Source: Lachnospiraceae bacterium
Lineage (GTDB): Bacteria; Bacillota; Clostridia; Lachnospirales; Lachnospiraceae
NCBI GenBank assembly: GCA_017455525.1
Contig: JAFTAP010000031.1
Span: 1-42,392, forward strand
Length of the DNA: 42,392 nucleotides
Direction: 5' to 3'
Both the position numbers and the translations under genes were made by a program. The notes under the pieces are model-generated. The model was not told the origin of the DNA. It made no database searches and saw only the letters and a list, made by a program, of their open reading frames with translations. How positions within the stretch are numbered: position 1 is the stretch's first letter; every line of letters starts with the position of its first letter. Positions 24,388 through 32,834 of this stretch are shown here, piece by piece.

Positions 24388-26129
24388 TGTTCGGAGAGAA
24401 TTTTAAGCGTAAGTACGCGCTATCTGATAAGGGCGTTGAGAATACGAAGAAGGGCATGCTTTGGACGGTCATCGTTAATCTCGTCGTGATGACGGGTACG
24501 GGTATCCTCTATATGCTGACTTCTAAGTTCATGGATACCCTTGTTAACGGAGCGGGACTTCCTAACGCATGGTTCTTTATCCTGCTGACAGCGGCTTTCG
24601 TTGTGTTGTCGCTTATAACCCATGTGGGGCAGTATGTGTCAACCTATGGTCTGGTCTACGGCGAAGTGAAGGATATGAGGATAGGTCTTGCGGAACGTCT
24701 GCGTAAGCTGCCGCTGGGATATTTCGGCAAACGCGACCTTGCTGACCTTACGGAAACCATAATGGGCGACGTGAACCGCATGGAGCATGTATGGTCGCAT
24801 GTGATGGGCTATTTGTATGGCTCTTATGTTTCTACGGCGATAATCGCGGTATGTCTTTTTATTTACGACTGGAGGCTTGCTATTGCATGTCTGTGGGGCG
24901 TGCCTGTGGCGTTCGGACTTTTATTCGGAAGCAGGAAGCTTGCGAAGCGTAACTCGGAGATCTCCAAGGCGGCCGCCGTCACGGTGTCCGACGGCATACA
25001 GGAGACGCTTGAGAATATAAGGGAGATTCATGCGATAAATCAGGAAGAGAAATACCTTAACGGGCTTTATAAGAAGATAGACGACCATGAGGCGACGCTG
25101 ATACAGGGCGAGCTTGCGACGGGAATTTTCGTGAATGCCGCGAGCGTCATAATGAGGCTTGGAGTCGCGACGACGATACTTGTGGGAGCGAAGCTGATAC
25201 TTTCGGGAAATATAGACTTCATGCTTTTCTTCATGTTCCTGCTTGTTATCACCAGGATATACGCACCGTTCGACCAGAGCCTTGCGCTCATAGCGGAGGT
25301 ATTCATGTCAGAGGTTTCAGCGGAGCGTCTGATGGAGATATACGATACTCCCGCGGCCGAGGGGAGCGAGACATTTGCGCCTAAAGGACATGATATCACA
25401 TTTGAGAATGTGGGCTTTGCTTATGATGATGAGCAGGTATTGAAGGGCGTAAGCTTCACGGCGAAGGAGGGCGAAGTTACGGCTTTGGTCGGGCCGTCAG
25501 GCTCAGGCAAGAGTACATGCGCACGTCTTGCCGCAAGACTTTGGGATGCAACAGACGGGAAGATAAGCGTCGGCGGCGTGGACATAGCTTCGGTTGATCC
25601 GGAGACGCTGCTTTCCGACTATTCGATGGTATTTCAGGATGTCGTGCTCTTTGACGACACGGTGATGGAGAATATAAGGCTTGGCAGGCATGGCGCTACG
25701 GATGAGGAAGTGCGTAAAGCCGCTTCCGCCGCTAACTGTGACGAATTCGTGGAGAAGCTGCCGCAGGGCTATGATACGCCTATAGGGGAGAACGGAGCCA
25801 AGCTCTCGGGCGGTGAGAGGCAGAGGATATCCATTGCGAGGGCTCTGCTTAAGAATGCTCCGATAGTTCTGCTCGATGAAGCTACCGCATCTCTTGATGT
25901 CGAGAATGAGACCAAGGTCCAGGGAGCATTGTCAAGGCTTCTTGCTAATAAGACCGTGCTTGTCATAGCACACAGAATGAGGACGGTCGAGGCTGCCGAT
26001 AAGATAGTGGTGCTTGCAGACGGCAAGGTAGCGGAGGAAGGAATCCCCGCGGAGCTTATGAATAAGGACGGCGGAATGTTTAAGAGAATGGTAGAGCTTC
26101 AGACACAGGGAGCAGGGTGGAGGATATAG
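24384..26129 (+). CDS. ABC exporter half-transporter (full length)
   Basis: A 581-residue fused permease-ATPase of the multidrug/lipid exporter type (ABCB-like). Six membrane helices occupy roughly residues 25-310. The ATPase domain carries Walker A GPSGSGKST, signature LSGGERQR, Walker B PIVLLDEATASLD and H-loop AHRM. It overlaps the upstream truncated subunit by 4 nt, the usual order for paired exporter halves, so both are translated together. If the partner is inactive this subunit might form a homodimer. The cargo is unknown. Confidence 0.93.
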   Translation: MMFGENFKRKYALSDKGVENTKKGMLWTVIVNLVVMTGTGILYMLTSKFMDTLVNGAGLPNAWFFILLTAAFVVLSLITHVGQYVSTYGLVYGEVKDMRIGLAERLRKLPLGYFGKRDLADLTETIMGDVNRMEHVWSHVMGYLYGSYVSTAIIAVCLFIYDWRLAIACLWGVPVAFGLLFGSRKLAKRNSEISKAAAVTVSDGIQETLENIREIHAINQEEKYLNGLYKKIDDHEATLIQGELATGIFVNAASVIMRLGVATTILVGAKLILSGNIDFMLFFMFLLVITRIYAPFDQSLALIAEVFMSEVSAERLMEIYDTPAAEGSETFAPKGHDITFENVGFAYDDEQVLKGVSFTAKEGEVTALVGPSGSGKSTCARLAARLWDATDGKISVGGVDIASVDPETLLSDYSMVFQDVVLFDDTVMENIRLGRHGATDEEVRKAASAANCDEFVEKLPQGYDTPIGENGAKLSGGERQRISIARALLKNAPIVLLDEATASLDVENETKVQGALSRLLANKTVLVIAHRMRTVEAADKIVVLADGKVAEEGIPAELMNKDGGMFKRMVELQTQGAGWRI

Positions 26130-26214
26130 GATCTATAGTGTAAAATTGTGCTAAAATAAAACGTGTGTTAAGATATCACAGATTGCTCATTTGGCTTTAT
26201 TAAGGGTGCGGCAT

Positions 26215-27828
26215 ATGATTAAGAAAAAGATGTTTTATTCAGTCATGATCGGAGCTTTTGTGGCAGGACTGCTTACAGGCTGTGGGGGTGATACAGGGAG
26301 CACACAGGTTAGCACTGTGAATGATGCTGATACCGTGACAGAGGAAAAAGAAGAAACAGACAGGAACGGTATGGATTTTAATGCGGATTACAGCAGTATA
26401 GAGACGGGGAAGATAAATGCGGGCGTGTCCGTGCATGACCCATCGGTTTATAAGGATAATGGGGTTTATTATATTTTCGGCACGCATATGACGGCGGCGA
26501 AGACCGGTGATCTCCGCACATGGGACAGGATAGCCGACGGTTACAGGCCCAGCAATAAGATATACGGCGGGCTTTATGACGAGGACAAGGATGCTTTTCA
26601 TTATGCGGGGCGGAAGACCTCTCACATGAGGACTGACGACGGAGCTGATCATGTATGGGCACCCGATGTCATATATGATAAGAAGATGGGAAAATATCTT
26701 ATGTATGTCTCGCTGTCTTCTACATGGAACGCATCGGAGATAGCGATGCTGCAATGTGACACTATAGACGGTACATATGAATATGTTGCGCCAATAGTTT
26801 ATTCAGGAGAATCTAAAAAGGCTGATATTGTTGAAACCGATATAACTGATTACGTGGATATAGATGAGGCAAAGGATACCTATACCCTTGCAGGTGAGTA
26901 TTTATTTAATAAATACCCCAATGCGATAGACCCGACTGTTTTCTATGACAAGGACGGGAAGCTCTGGATGGTGTACGGCTCATGGTCTGGCGGGATCTTC
27001 CTGCTGGAGCTTGACGAGGAGACAGGGCTTGCGATACATCCGGGGACATCCGATGAGGAGGCGGGAGTTGACGCATACTATGGCAAGAGGCTGATAGGAG
27101 GCGGGCATAAGTCTATCGAGGGACCATATATCCTCTATGACGAGGGCGCGGACTGTTATTATTTATTCGTATCCTACGGCGGGCTTACGGCTCATGGCGG
27201 ATATCAGATAAGGGTTTTTAGATCCGATACCGTGGATGGTGAATACGTCGATATGAATGGTGAGTATCCTAAGCTTGAAGATAAGGATCATGCGGGCTTC
27301 GGACTGAAGCTTTCCGGTAATTATGAGATTCCGTCGCTTGAGCGGGCATATATGGCAACGGGGCATAATTCTGCAATGGTTGATGATGACGGCAAGAGGT
27401 ACATCGTCTATCACACGAGGTTTGACAACGGGCAGGAGAATCATTCGCCGAGGGTGAAGCAGTATTTCTTAAATAAAGAAGGCTGGCCCTGCATGCTTCC
27501 TTATGCGACATCAGGCGAGACAATATCTGACAGCGGATATTCCAAGGAAGAAGTTACAGGACGGTATTATTTTATAGATCAGGGAACGGCGATAGATGAT
27601 AAAATAGCTGAACCCTTGATAGTGTACCTTACGGAGGACGGCAAGGCTGTCACCGAGGACAAAGAGGGTACATGGAGCATGGATGAGGGTGCTTATTATA
27701 TGAATATCTCAATAGACGGCACGGATTATTCGGGAGTCTTCTGTGAGCAGGCAGATGAGGCAGGGACAGAGGTTATGACGTTTACTGCCGTAGGAAATAA
27801 TGAAAGTGTCTGGGGCGTGAAGTATTAA
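26215..27828 (+). CDS. Glycoside hydrolase family 43 lipoprotein (arabinanase-like)
   Basis: An exported 537-residue enzyme likely to cut alpha-1,5-arabinan or a related plant polysaccharide at the cell surface. The start MIKKKMFYSVMIG leads to a lipobox (LLTGC), so the mature protein is lipid-anchored. A five-bladed beta-propeller follows. The GH43 catalytic residues are visible: general base Asp in SVHDPSVYK, pKa modulator Asp in NAIDPTVFYD and general acid Glu in KSIEGPYIL. The C-terminal ~110 residues form a second beta domain, as in extracellular arabinanases. ATG 26215, preceded by AAGGGTG, is preferred to the earlier ATG at 26191. No other arabinan genes are nearby. Confidence 0.9.
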   Translation: MIKKKMFYSVMIGAFVAGLLTGCGGDTGSTQVSTVNDADTVTEEKEETDRNGMDFNADYSSIETGKINAGVSVHDPSVYKDNGVYYIFGTHMTAAKTGDLRTWDRIADGYRPSNKIYGGLYDEDKDAFHYAGRKTSHMRTDDGADHVWAPDVIYDKKMGKYLMYVSLSSTWNASEIAMLQCDTIDGTYEYVAPIVYSGESKKADIVETDITDYVDIDEAKDTYTLAGEYLFNKYPNAIDPTVFYDKDGKLWMVYGSWSGGIFLLELDEETGLAIHPGTSDEEAGVDAYYGKRLIGGGHKSIEGPYILYDEGADCYYLFVSYGGLTAHGGYQIRVFRSDTVDGEYVDMNGEYPKLEDKDHAGFGLKLSGNYEIPSLERAYMATGHNSAMVDDDGKRYIVYHTRFDNGQENHSPRVKQYFLNKEGWPCMLPYATSGETISDSGYSKEEVTGRYYFIDQGTAIDDKIAEPLIVYLTEDGKAVTEDKEGTWSMDEGAYYMNISIDGTDYSGVFCEQADEAGTEVMTFTAVGNNESVWGVKY

Positions 27829-27913
27829 TAAAGCAGGAACCGTTATACGGTATTTCCATTTATAAGGAAATATGCCGACAGAATTGGATCAAAGTAGGAA
27901 GGAAGCGGAGTAG

Positions 27914-29113
27914 ATGAAAATTCGTGTAGGAGTGATCTTCGGCGGAAGATCGGTAGAGCATGAGGTTTCTATTATATCGGCCATACAGGCTATGCAGAGC
28001 CTGGACGGCGATAAGTATGAGGCGACCGCTATATATCTGACAAAGGATAATGACCTGTATATCGGACAGGATATAGGAAATATCGAAGCGTATAAAGATA
28101 TCCCCACCTTGCTTAAGGCATCGCAGAGAGTGATCCCCGTAAAGGAAAACGGACGCTTCCTGCTTGCGGCATATCCGCATAAGGCTTTTGGCATGAAGCC
28201 TGTGGAGCTGGATGTCATGCTTCCCATTGTGCATGGAACAAATGTGGAGGATGGCACGCTGATGGGTTATATCAAGACCTGGGGCATACCCTTTGCAGGA
28301 TGTGATGTGACAAGCGCCGCCGTCGGCATGGATAAATATATAATGAAGACGGTTTTTGCGGATAATGATATCCCTGTCCTGCCTTGCCGCAGATATACTA
28401 CTAAGGATTACAAAAATATGGACGCAATGATAAGCGACATAGAAGAAAGGTTTAGTTATCCTGTCATAGTAAAGCCTGTGAATTCAGGCTCCTCTGTCGG
28501 CATATCCGTAGCGCATGACAAGGACGGCCTTATTAAATCGCTCGATAACGCCTATACCTTTGCGAATGTGATATTAGTAGAACACGCCATATCGGAGCTT
28601 CAGGAGATAAACTGCTCGGTGCTCGGTGATATGGAGGAGGCGGAGGCTTCGCTTTGCGAGGAGCCGTATCACTCCGACGAAATCCTTTCCTATGAGGATA
28701 AATATATGTCCGGAGGCAAGTCGTCGAAGAATGGCGGAGCGTCTAAGGGCATGGCGAGTGTCGCCAGGAAGATACCGGCTCCTATTTCTGACGATATGAC
28801 GAAACGCATACAGGAGCTTGCGGTCAGAGCTTTCCAGTGTCTTGGCTGTAACGGCGTGGTGCGGTTTGATTTCATGATAGATAAGTCGGACAGAAGCCTG
28901 TATCTAAATGAAATAAATACGATACCCGGTTCTCTTTCATTCTATCTTTGGGAGCCCGCAGGAGTGCCTTACGGCAAGCTTCTTGACAGGCTGATAGAGC
29001 TTGCGATGAAGCGCAAGAGAGATGAGGAGAGGGTGACATTCTCATTTGAGACGAACATATTAAATCAGTCAAGCCTTAAGGGATTAAAGGGCAGCAAGGG
29101 AAGCAAGTCATGA
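27914..29113 (+). CDS. ddl: D-alanine--D-alanine ligase family protein
   Basis: This cytosolic ATP-grasp ligase joins two D-alanines for the peptidoglycan stem. The start RVGVIFGGRSVEHEVS and the ATP-grasp core are typical: PVIVKPVNSGSSVGIS, EINCSVLG, VRFDFMID and LNEINTIPGS. At 399 residues it is ~40 longer than standard enzymes. The extra length is mainly in the omega-loop region (EDKYMSGGKSSKNGGASKG) and a Lys/Ser/Gly tail. It lacks the VanA-type loop, so D-Ala-D-Lac activity is not expected. It overlaps the PlsC gene by 4 nt, linking wall and lipid synthesis in one transcript. The symbol is given by family; the specificity is inferred. Confidence 0.88.
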   Translation: MKIRVGVIFGGRSVEHEVSIISAIQAMQSLDGDKYEATAIYLTKDNDLYIGQDIGNIEAYKDIPTLLKASQRVIPVKENGRFLLAAYPHKAFGMKPVELDVMLPIVHGTNVEDGTLMGYIKTWGIPFAGCDVTSAAVGMDKYIMKTVFADNDIPVLPCRRYTTKDYKNMDAMISDIEERFSYPVIVKPVNSGSSVGISVAHDKDGLIKSLDNAYTFANVILVEHAISELQEINCSVLGDMEEAEASLCEEPYHSDEILSYEDKYMSGGKSSKNGGASKGMASVARKIPAPISDDMTKRIQELAVRAFQCLGCNGVVRFDFMIDKSDRSLYLNEINTIPGSLSFYLWEPAGVPYGKLLDRLIELAMKRKRDEERVTFSFETNILNQSSLKGLKGSKGSKS

Positions 29114-29838
29114 TAAGGTTGGTGATCGCGGTATTATTTGTGGTGATATTTCTTTTAGTGTCACTGCTCCTTATCCCGATAGGTCTGCTCATAGGTCTTT
29201 TCAGCAGGAAAGCAAAGGATGAGTATTCACAGGCGGTAGTCGCATGGGCATTCAGGGTGGTTGCATTCATAGCCGGAGCAAAGGTTACTGTAAAGGATAA
29301 GGAAAGGATACCAAAGGGCGAAGCGATTCTTTTCGTGGCTAATCACAGGTCGATATTTGACATCGTGCTGCTCGACGCGCAGATGATAAGTCCTACGGCT
29401 ATAGTCGCAAAGAAAGAAATGAAAAAGGTTCCGATACTTTACTGGTGGATGCTGATGAAGCACTGCAGGTTCCTTGACAGGCAGGATATAAAGCAGAATC
29501 TGAAGATCATATTGGAATGCATAGAGGATGCGAAAAACGGTCAGACTATACTTATTTATCCTGAGGGCACGAGGTCGAAGGGTGAATCAGAGCTTGACAT
29601 GAATCCCTTCAAGGAAGGCTCCTTCAAGATAGCGTTAAAATCCGGCGTGAAGATAATGCCTGTGGCAATACATGGCACGAGGGAGCTGCTGGAGAAGCAT
29701 TTCCCTATAATAAAATCCGGCAATGTGACGATCTCCTTCGGAGAGCCCATAGATCCGAAGTCTCTTGATAAGGAGCAACAGAAGCGTATCGGCGAGATCT
29801 GTCAGGAGCGGATAGCAGATATGCTTAAGAACAGTTGA
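29110..29838 (+). CDS. plsC: 1-acyl-sn-glycerol-3-phosphate acyltransferase (PlsC family)
   Basis: A 242-residue membrane-associated acyltransferase that should convert lysophosphatidic acid to phosphatidic acid. A hydrophobic N-terminal anchor (~3-30) precedes the catalytic motif NHRSIFD (78-84), the acceptor-binding motif YPEGTRSKGE (~154-163) and the third motif VKIMPVAIHG. The length is typical. It overlaps the ddl stop codon by 4 nt and is followed by a bidirectional terminator. Confidence 0.93.
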   Translation: MIRLVIAVLFVVIFLLVSLLLIPIGLLIGLFSRKAKDEYSQAVVAWAFRVVAFIAGAKVTVKDKERIPKGEAILFVANHRSIFDIVLLDAQMISPTAIVAKKEMKKVPILYWWMLMKHCRFLDRQDIKQNLKIILECIEDAKNGQTILIYPEGTRSKGESELDMNPFKEGSFKIALKSGVKIMPVAIHGTRELLEKHFPIIKSGNVTISFGEPIDPKSLDKEQQKRIGEICQERIADMLKNS

Positions 29839-29859
29839 AACATAGAATGATCCATAAAG

Positions 29860-29887
29860 AAAAGGCTCGCAGCTTTACGAGCCTTTT
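29860..29887. terminator. Bidirectional terminator between plsC and rhaB
   Basis: AAAAGGCTCG (29860-29869) pairs perfectly with CGAGCCTTTT (29878-29887) around an 8-base loop. T-rich ends are present in both directions, serving two convergent genes. Confidence 0.9.
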
Positions 29888-29912
29888 CCATCTTTAGTAT
29901 TCAGAAATCCTT

Positions 29913-31310
29913 TTATTTATAGACTTTAATTTCAAATGACTTCGACACGCATTCTCTTGCTTCGCTCAGGTCCTTGAATAACTTCTTGCCTATCATCTGG
30001 CAGAGGATGTTGCCAAGAGCCGTAGCCTCTCCGGGACCGGCATAGACGGGAACGCCGGCATATTTTGCGGAAAGCTCGTTGAGCCATGCGGCATTAGAGC
30101 CGCCACCTATTATATGTATCCTGTCGTATTTCCTGCCTGTGAGTTCTTCTATTTCCTTAAGCTTCCCGGCATAGCACTTTGCCAGGCTGTTGTATATCAC
30201 AGCCGCAAGCTGGGGAAGTGTCTCAGGGACTTCCTGACCCGTGGAGCGGCATTTATCCTGTATTGCCTTTACCATATCGTCGGGGGCAAGGAAGGCGTCG
30301 TCCTGCGCATCGACGATTGACTGTATAGATTCCTTTGAGGCCTGCTCGCAGATCTCGCCGTAGCCCATGTCGGGAGCGAGCTTATTCCTTACGGACTGTA
30401 TCATCCACAGTCCCATTATATTCGTAAGATAGGTAATCGTGCCGTCATATCCGCCCTCATTCGTGAAGTTCTTGCTTTGGCTTAGCTCCGAGCAGTCGGG
30501 CTCGTCCATCTCGACGCCCATAAGCGACCAGGTGCCGGAGCTTATGTAGCAGACATTCTTTTCCGTGGTGGGGACGGCCATTACCGCGCTCGCCGTATCG
30601 TGCGTGGGCGGAAGTACCACGTCACAATTAAAGCCGACTTCCTTCTGTATTTCTTCCGTGAGGCTTCCTATATTAGTGCCGGGCATCTGTATCTCCTGCA
30701 GTATCTTTCCAGGGAAGCCCAGCTTTTCCATAAGCTCATAATCCCAGTTCCTCGTGGAGGGATCTACCAGCTGGCTGGTTGTAGCTTCCGAATACTCCTG
30801 AACCTTTTTACCCGACAGCCTGTAGTGGAAGTAGTCAGGCATCATAAGCAGGGCCTCTGCCTTATCAAGATGATCAGGATGCTTCTTCTTTAATGCCATG
30901 AGTTGATATATCGTGTTGTATATTGCCTTCTGTATGCCTGTCCTTGAGTAAAGCTCCTTTTCGGGGATCAGTTTGAAAACCTCCTGATCCATACCGTCGG
31001 TCCTGCTGTCGCGATACCCTACGGCCTCGCCGACCTTATTACCGTCAGCATCGAGCAGGACGAAATCAACTCCCCATGTATCGACGCCTATACTTACAGG
31101 GATCTTGCCGATTTCCTTGCACTTCTTCATGCCGGCAAGGATCTCATTAAAAAGCCTCTCCGTATCCCATACAAGCTCTCCGTCCTTTTCGTCCATGCCG
31201 TTCCAGAAGCGATAGACTTCTTCGAGGTTCAGCTTTCCGTCTTTTACATACCCCAGTATATGCCGTCCGCTTGAAGCCCCTATATCAACCGCCAGAAAAT
31301 ATTGTTCCAT
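29913..31310 (-). CDS. rhaB: Rhamnulokinase
   Basis: This 465-residue FGGY-family kinase phosphorylates L-rhamnulose in rhamnose breakdown. The N-terminal FLAVDIGASSGRHILG phosphate loop, the RhaB-like VSIGVDTWGVDFVLLD, the pair PTHDTASAV and YISSGTWSLMG, and the C-terminal IHIIGGGSNAAWLN adenosine-binding motif all fit RhaB rather than xylulokinase or glycerol kinase. AAGGAG lies six bases before the ATG. Other rhamnose genes are not beside it, so it is an isolated cistron here. Confidence 0.93.
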   Translation of the reverse strand: MEQYFLAVDIGASSGRHILGYVKDGKLNLEEVYRFWNGMDEKDGELVWDTERLFNEILAGMKKCKEIGKIPVSIGVDTWGVDFVLLDADGNKVGEAVGYRDSRTDGMDQEVFKLIPEKELYSRTGIQKAIYNTIYQLMALKKKHPDHLDKAEALLMMPDYFHYRLSGKKVQEYSEATTSQLVDPSTRNWDYELMEKLGFPGKILQEIQMPGTNIGSLTEEIQKEVGFNCDVVLPPTHDTASAVMAVPTTEKNVCYISSGTWSLMGVEMDEPDCSELSQSKNFTNEGGYDGTITYLTNIMGLWMIQSVRNKLAPDMGYGEICEQASKESIQSIVDAQDDAFLAPDDMVKAIQDKCRSTGQEVPETLPQLAAVIYNSLAKCYAGKLKEIEELTGRKYDRIHIIGGGSNAAWLNELSAKYAGVPVYAGPGEATALGNILCQMIGKKLFKDLSEARECVSKSFEIKVYK

Positions 31311-31399
31311 ATACTCCTTACCTCCATATCTCAGGATTAATTAGCTTATGGATAATATAATATATTTTTACCTGTTTTTTATCAACCATAATGCGAGGC

Positions 31400-31428
31400 T
31401 TGAAACCTTTGGAATTTTGTGCTATTTT
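31400..31428 (+). promoter_or_regulatory. Promoter of the rpsF-ssb-rpsR operon
   Basis: TTGAAA (31400-31405), a 17-bp spacer and TATTTT (31423-31428). The expected start (~31435) leaves a leader of about 65 nt that contains the S6:S18-binding hairpin. Confidence 0.7.
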
Positions 31429-31449
31429 ATTAGTCCGTGATAAATCCGC

Positions 31450-31482
31450 CTTGCTCATGTGTACTTGCATGAGCCGGACAAG
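31450..31482 (+). promoter_or_regulatory. S6:S18 RNA motif (ribosomal protein autoregulatory leader)
   Basis: Stem CTTG (31450-31453)/CAAG (31479-31482) encloses stem CTCATG (31454-31459)/CATGAG (31468-31473) with an 8-base loop. The 3' side bears the bulge CCGGA (31474-31478). A bulge with conserved CCG at this place in the rpsF leader is the hallmark of the known S6:S18 motif, where the S6-S18 complex binds and represses its own operon by mimicking 16S rRNA helix 22. The AGGAGG ribosome site follows at 31489-31494, close enough to be affected. Confidence 0.85.
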
Positions 31483-31501
31483 ACCATAAGGAGGTAAAAT
31501 A

Positions 31502-31954
31502 ATGAACAAGTATGAACTGGCTGTCGCGGTCAACGGACAGCTCGAGAGCGATGCGAAGGATGCCGTTCTCGAAAAGGTGAGGGGACTCATCACGCGTTTT
31601 GGTGGCACCATTACGTCAGAGGATGACTGGGGCAAGAGAAGATTTGCCTATGAGGTGCACAAGGTCAAGGAAGGCTACTATGTCTTCATCAAGTTCCAGG
31701 CAGGCCCGGAGGCTATCGCCGAGATCGAGCATCGTATCAGGATAGTTGAGAATGTATACAGGTATCTCATTGTATCGGACGAGAAGGAGCTCTCCGTGAA
31801 GCACGAGGAAGAGAGGGCTGAGGCAACCGAGTCTTCATATGACGAGCCCGTAAGGACGGAAGCGACGGTAGCTGAAGCAGAGGCGGAGCCTGAGGGTAAT
31901 GCGGCAGAGGAGGTCGCGCCTTCATCTGACGAGGGGACCGGCGAAGCCGAGTAA
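31502..31954 (+). CDS. rpsF: 30S ribosomal protein S6 with long acidic C-terminal tail
   Basis: A component of the small ribosomal subunit platform that binds with S18. The normal S6 fold covers residues 1-~95 (MNKYELAVAVNG through VYRYLIVSDEK). A tail of ~55 residues follows, rich in Glu, Ala and Ser (for example EATVAEAEAEPEGNAAEE) and ending GEAE. Bacterial S6 is usually 95-135 residues, so 150 is long. In E. coli, RimK adds Glu residues to the S6 end after translation; here an acidic tail is genome-encoded. The AAGGAGG ribosome site is strong. It is the first gene of rpsF-ssb-rpsR. Confidence 0.97.
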   Translation: MNKYELAVAVNGQLESDAKDAVLEKVRGLITRFGGTITSEDDWGKRRFAYEVHKVKEGYYVFIKFQAGPEAIAEIEHRIRIVENVYRYLIVSDEKELSVKHEEERAEATESSYDEPVRTEATVAEAEAEPEGNAAEEVAPSSDEGTGEAE

Positions 31955-31996
31955 TCAGTTTAGTGGCAGAGCCACAGAAAGTGTAGGGCAGGATAT

Positions 31997-32476
31997 ATGA
32001 ATAAAGCAATGCTGACGGGGCGCCTTACAAGAGATCCTAATGTGAGATATTCGCAGGGTGATAATCAGATGTGCATAGCGCGCTTCACTCTGGCGGTTGA
32101 TCGCAGGCGATCAAGAAATCAGGACGGAAACGGGCAGACAGCGGATTTTATAAGCTGCGTGGCCTTTGGAAAGACGGGAGAGTTCGTTGAGAAGTATGCT
32201 CATAAGGGCATGAAGTTCGATATAGTCGGACGCATCCAGACAGGAAGCTATCAGAATAAGGACGGTCAGACCGTGTATACGACTGACGTGGTAGTGGATG
32301 AGATAGAGTTCGGCGAGAGCAAGAATGCACAGGTCCAAGGTGGCGGTTCTAATTATTCCGCTCCCTTGGGGGGCGGAGATTCCTACTCCGAAGGACAGGC
32401 ATCAGCGCCTCAGCCTGCGGACGACGGTTTTATGAACGTACCGGATGAGATAGATGACGAGCTTCCGTTTAACTAA
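31997..32476 (+). CDS. ssb: Single-stranded DNA-binding protein
   Basis: This 159-residue SSB protects single-stranded DNA in replication and repair and recruits partner proteins. The OB-fold is at ~1-108 (MNKAMLTGRLTRDPNVRY, FTLAVDRRR, DFISCVAFGKTGEF). A Gly/Ser/Gln-rich linker follows, then the acidic partner-binding tip DDELPF, here with one extra Asn at the end. It sits between the S6 and S18 genes, the conserved bacterial order. Confidence 0.97.
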   Translation: MNKAMLTGRLTRDPNVRYSQGDNQMCIARFTLAVDRRRSRNQDGNGQTADFISCVAFGKTGEFVEKYAHKGMKFDIVGRIQTGSYQNKDGQTVYTTDVVVDEIEFGESKNAQVQGGGSNYSAPLGGGDSYSEGQASAPQPADDGFMNVPDEIDDELPFN

Positions 32477-32515
32477 ACAATAGCAAACATACTTACAGTA
32501 CAGGGAGATAAGACA

Positions 32516-32779
32516 ATGCCATATATGAAGAATAACGATCACTCAGACAGACCCAGAAGACAGGGCGGAATACGCAGGAGGAAGAAGGTCTGCATGTTCT
32601 GCGGCAAGGACGGGGACATTGATTACAAGGATGTAGTAAGGCTTAAGAAGTTCATCTCGGAGAGAGGCAAGATCCTTCCGAGACGCGTCACGGGTACGTG
32701 CGCGAAGCATCAAAGAGAGCTTACGACCGCCATCAAGCGCGCAAGACATCTGGCTTTACTGCCTTATGTAGTTGAATAA
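32516..32779 (+). CDS. rpsR: 30S ribosomal protein S18 (zinc-binding form)
   Basis: An 87-residue S18, partner of S6 on the 30S platform. The core [21 protein letters not shown] is typical. Cysteines in CMFCG and the pair CAKH form a probable zinc site, the C+ form of the protein. A strong terminator follows, closing the three-gene operon. Confidence 0.97.
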   Translation: MPYMKNNDHSDRPRRQGGIRRRKKVCMFCGKDGDIDYKDVVRLKKFISERGKILPRRVTGTCAKHQRELTTAIKRARHLALLPYVVE

Positions 32780-32794
32780 AAACATGACAGATTA

Positions 32795-32834
32795 AAACAG
32801 CCTGTCGACGTGAGATCAGACCGACAGGCTGTTT
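32795..32834. terminator. Bidirectional terminator between rpsR and the glycosyltransferase gene
   Basis: A perfect 13-bp stem (32795-32807 with 32822-32834) is followed on the plus side by TTTCTTATTTTC. The right arm lies within the last codons of the convergent glycosyltransferase gene. Confidence 0.9.

Noticed and set aside
31435-31501. A metabolite riboswitch before rpsF
   Set aside because: The fold and position match the ribosomal-protein S6:S18 motif; no known ligand-binding core is seen.
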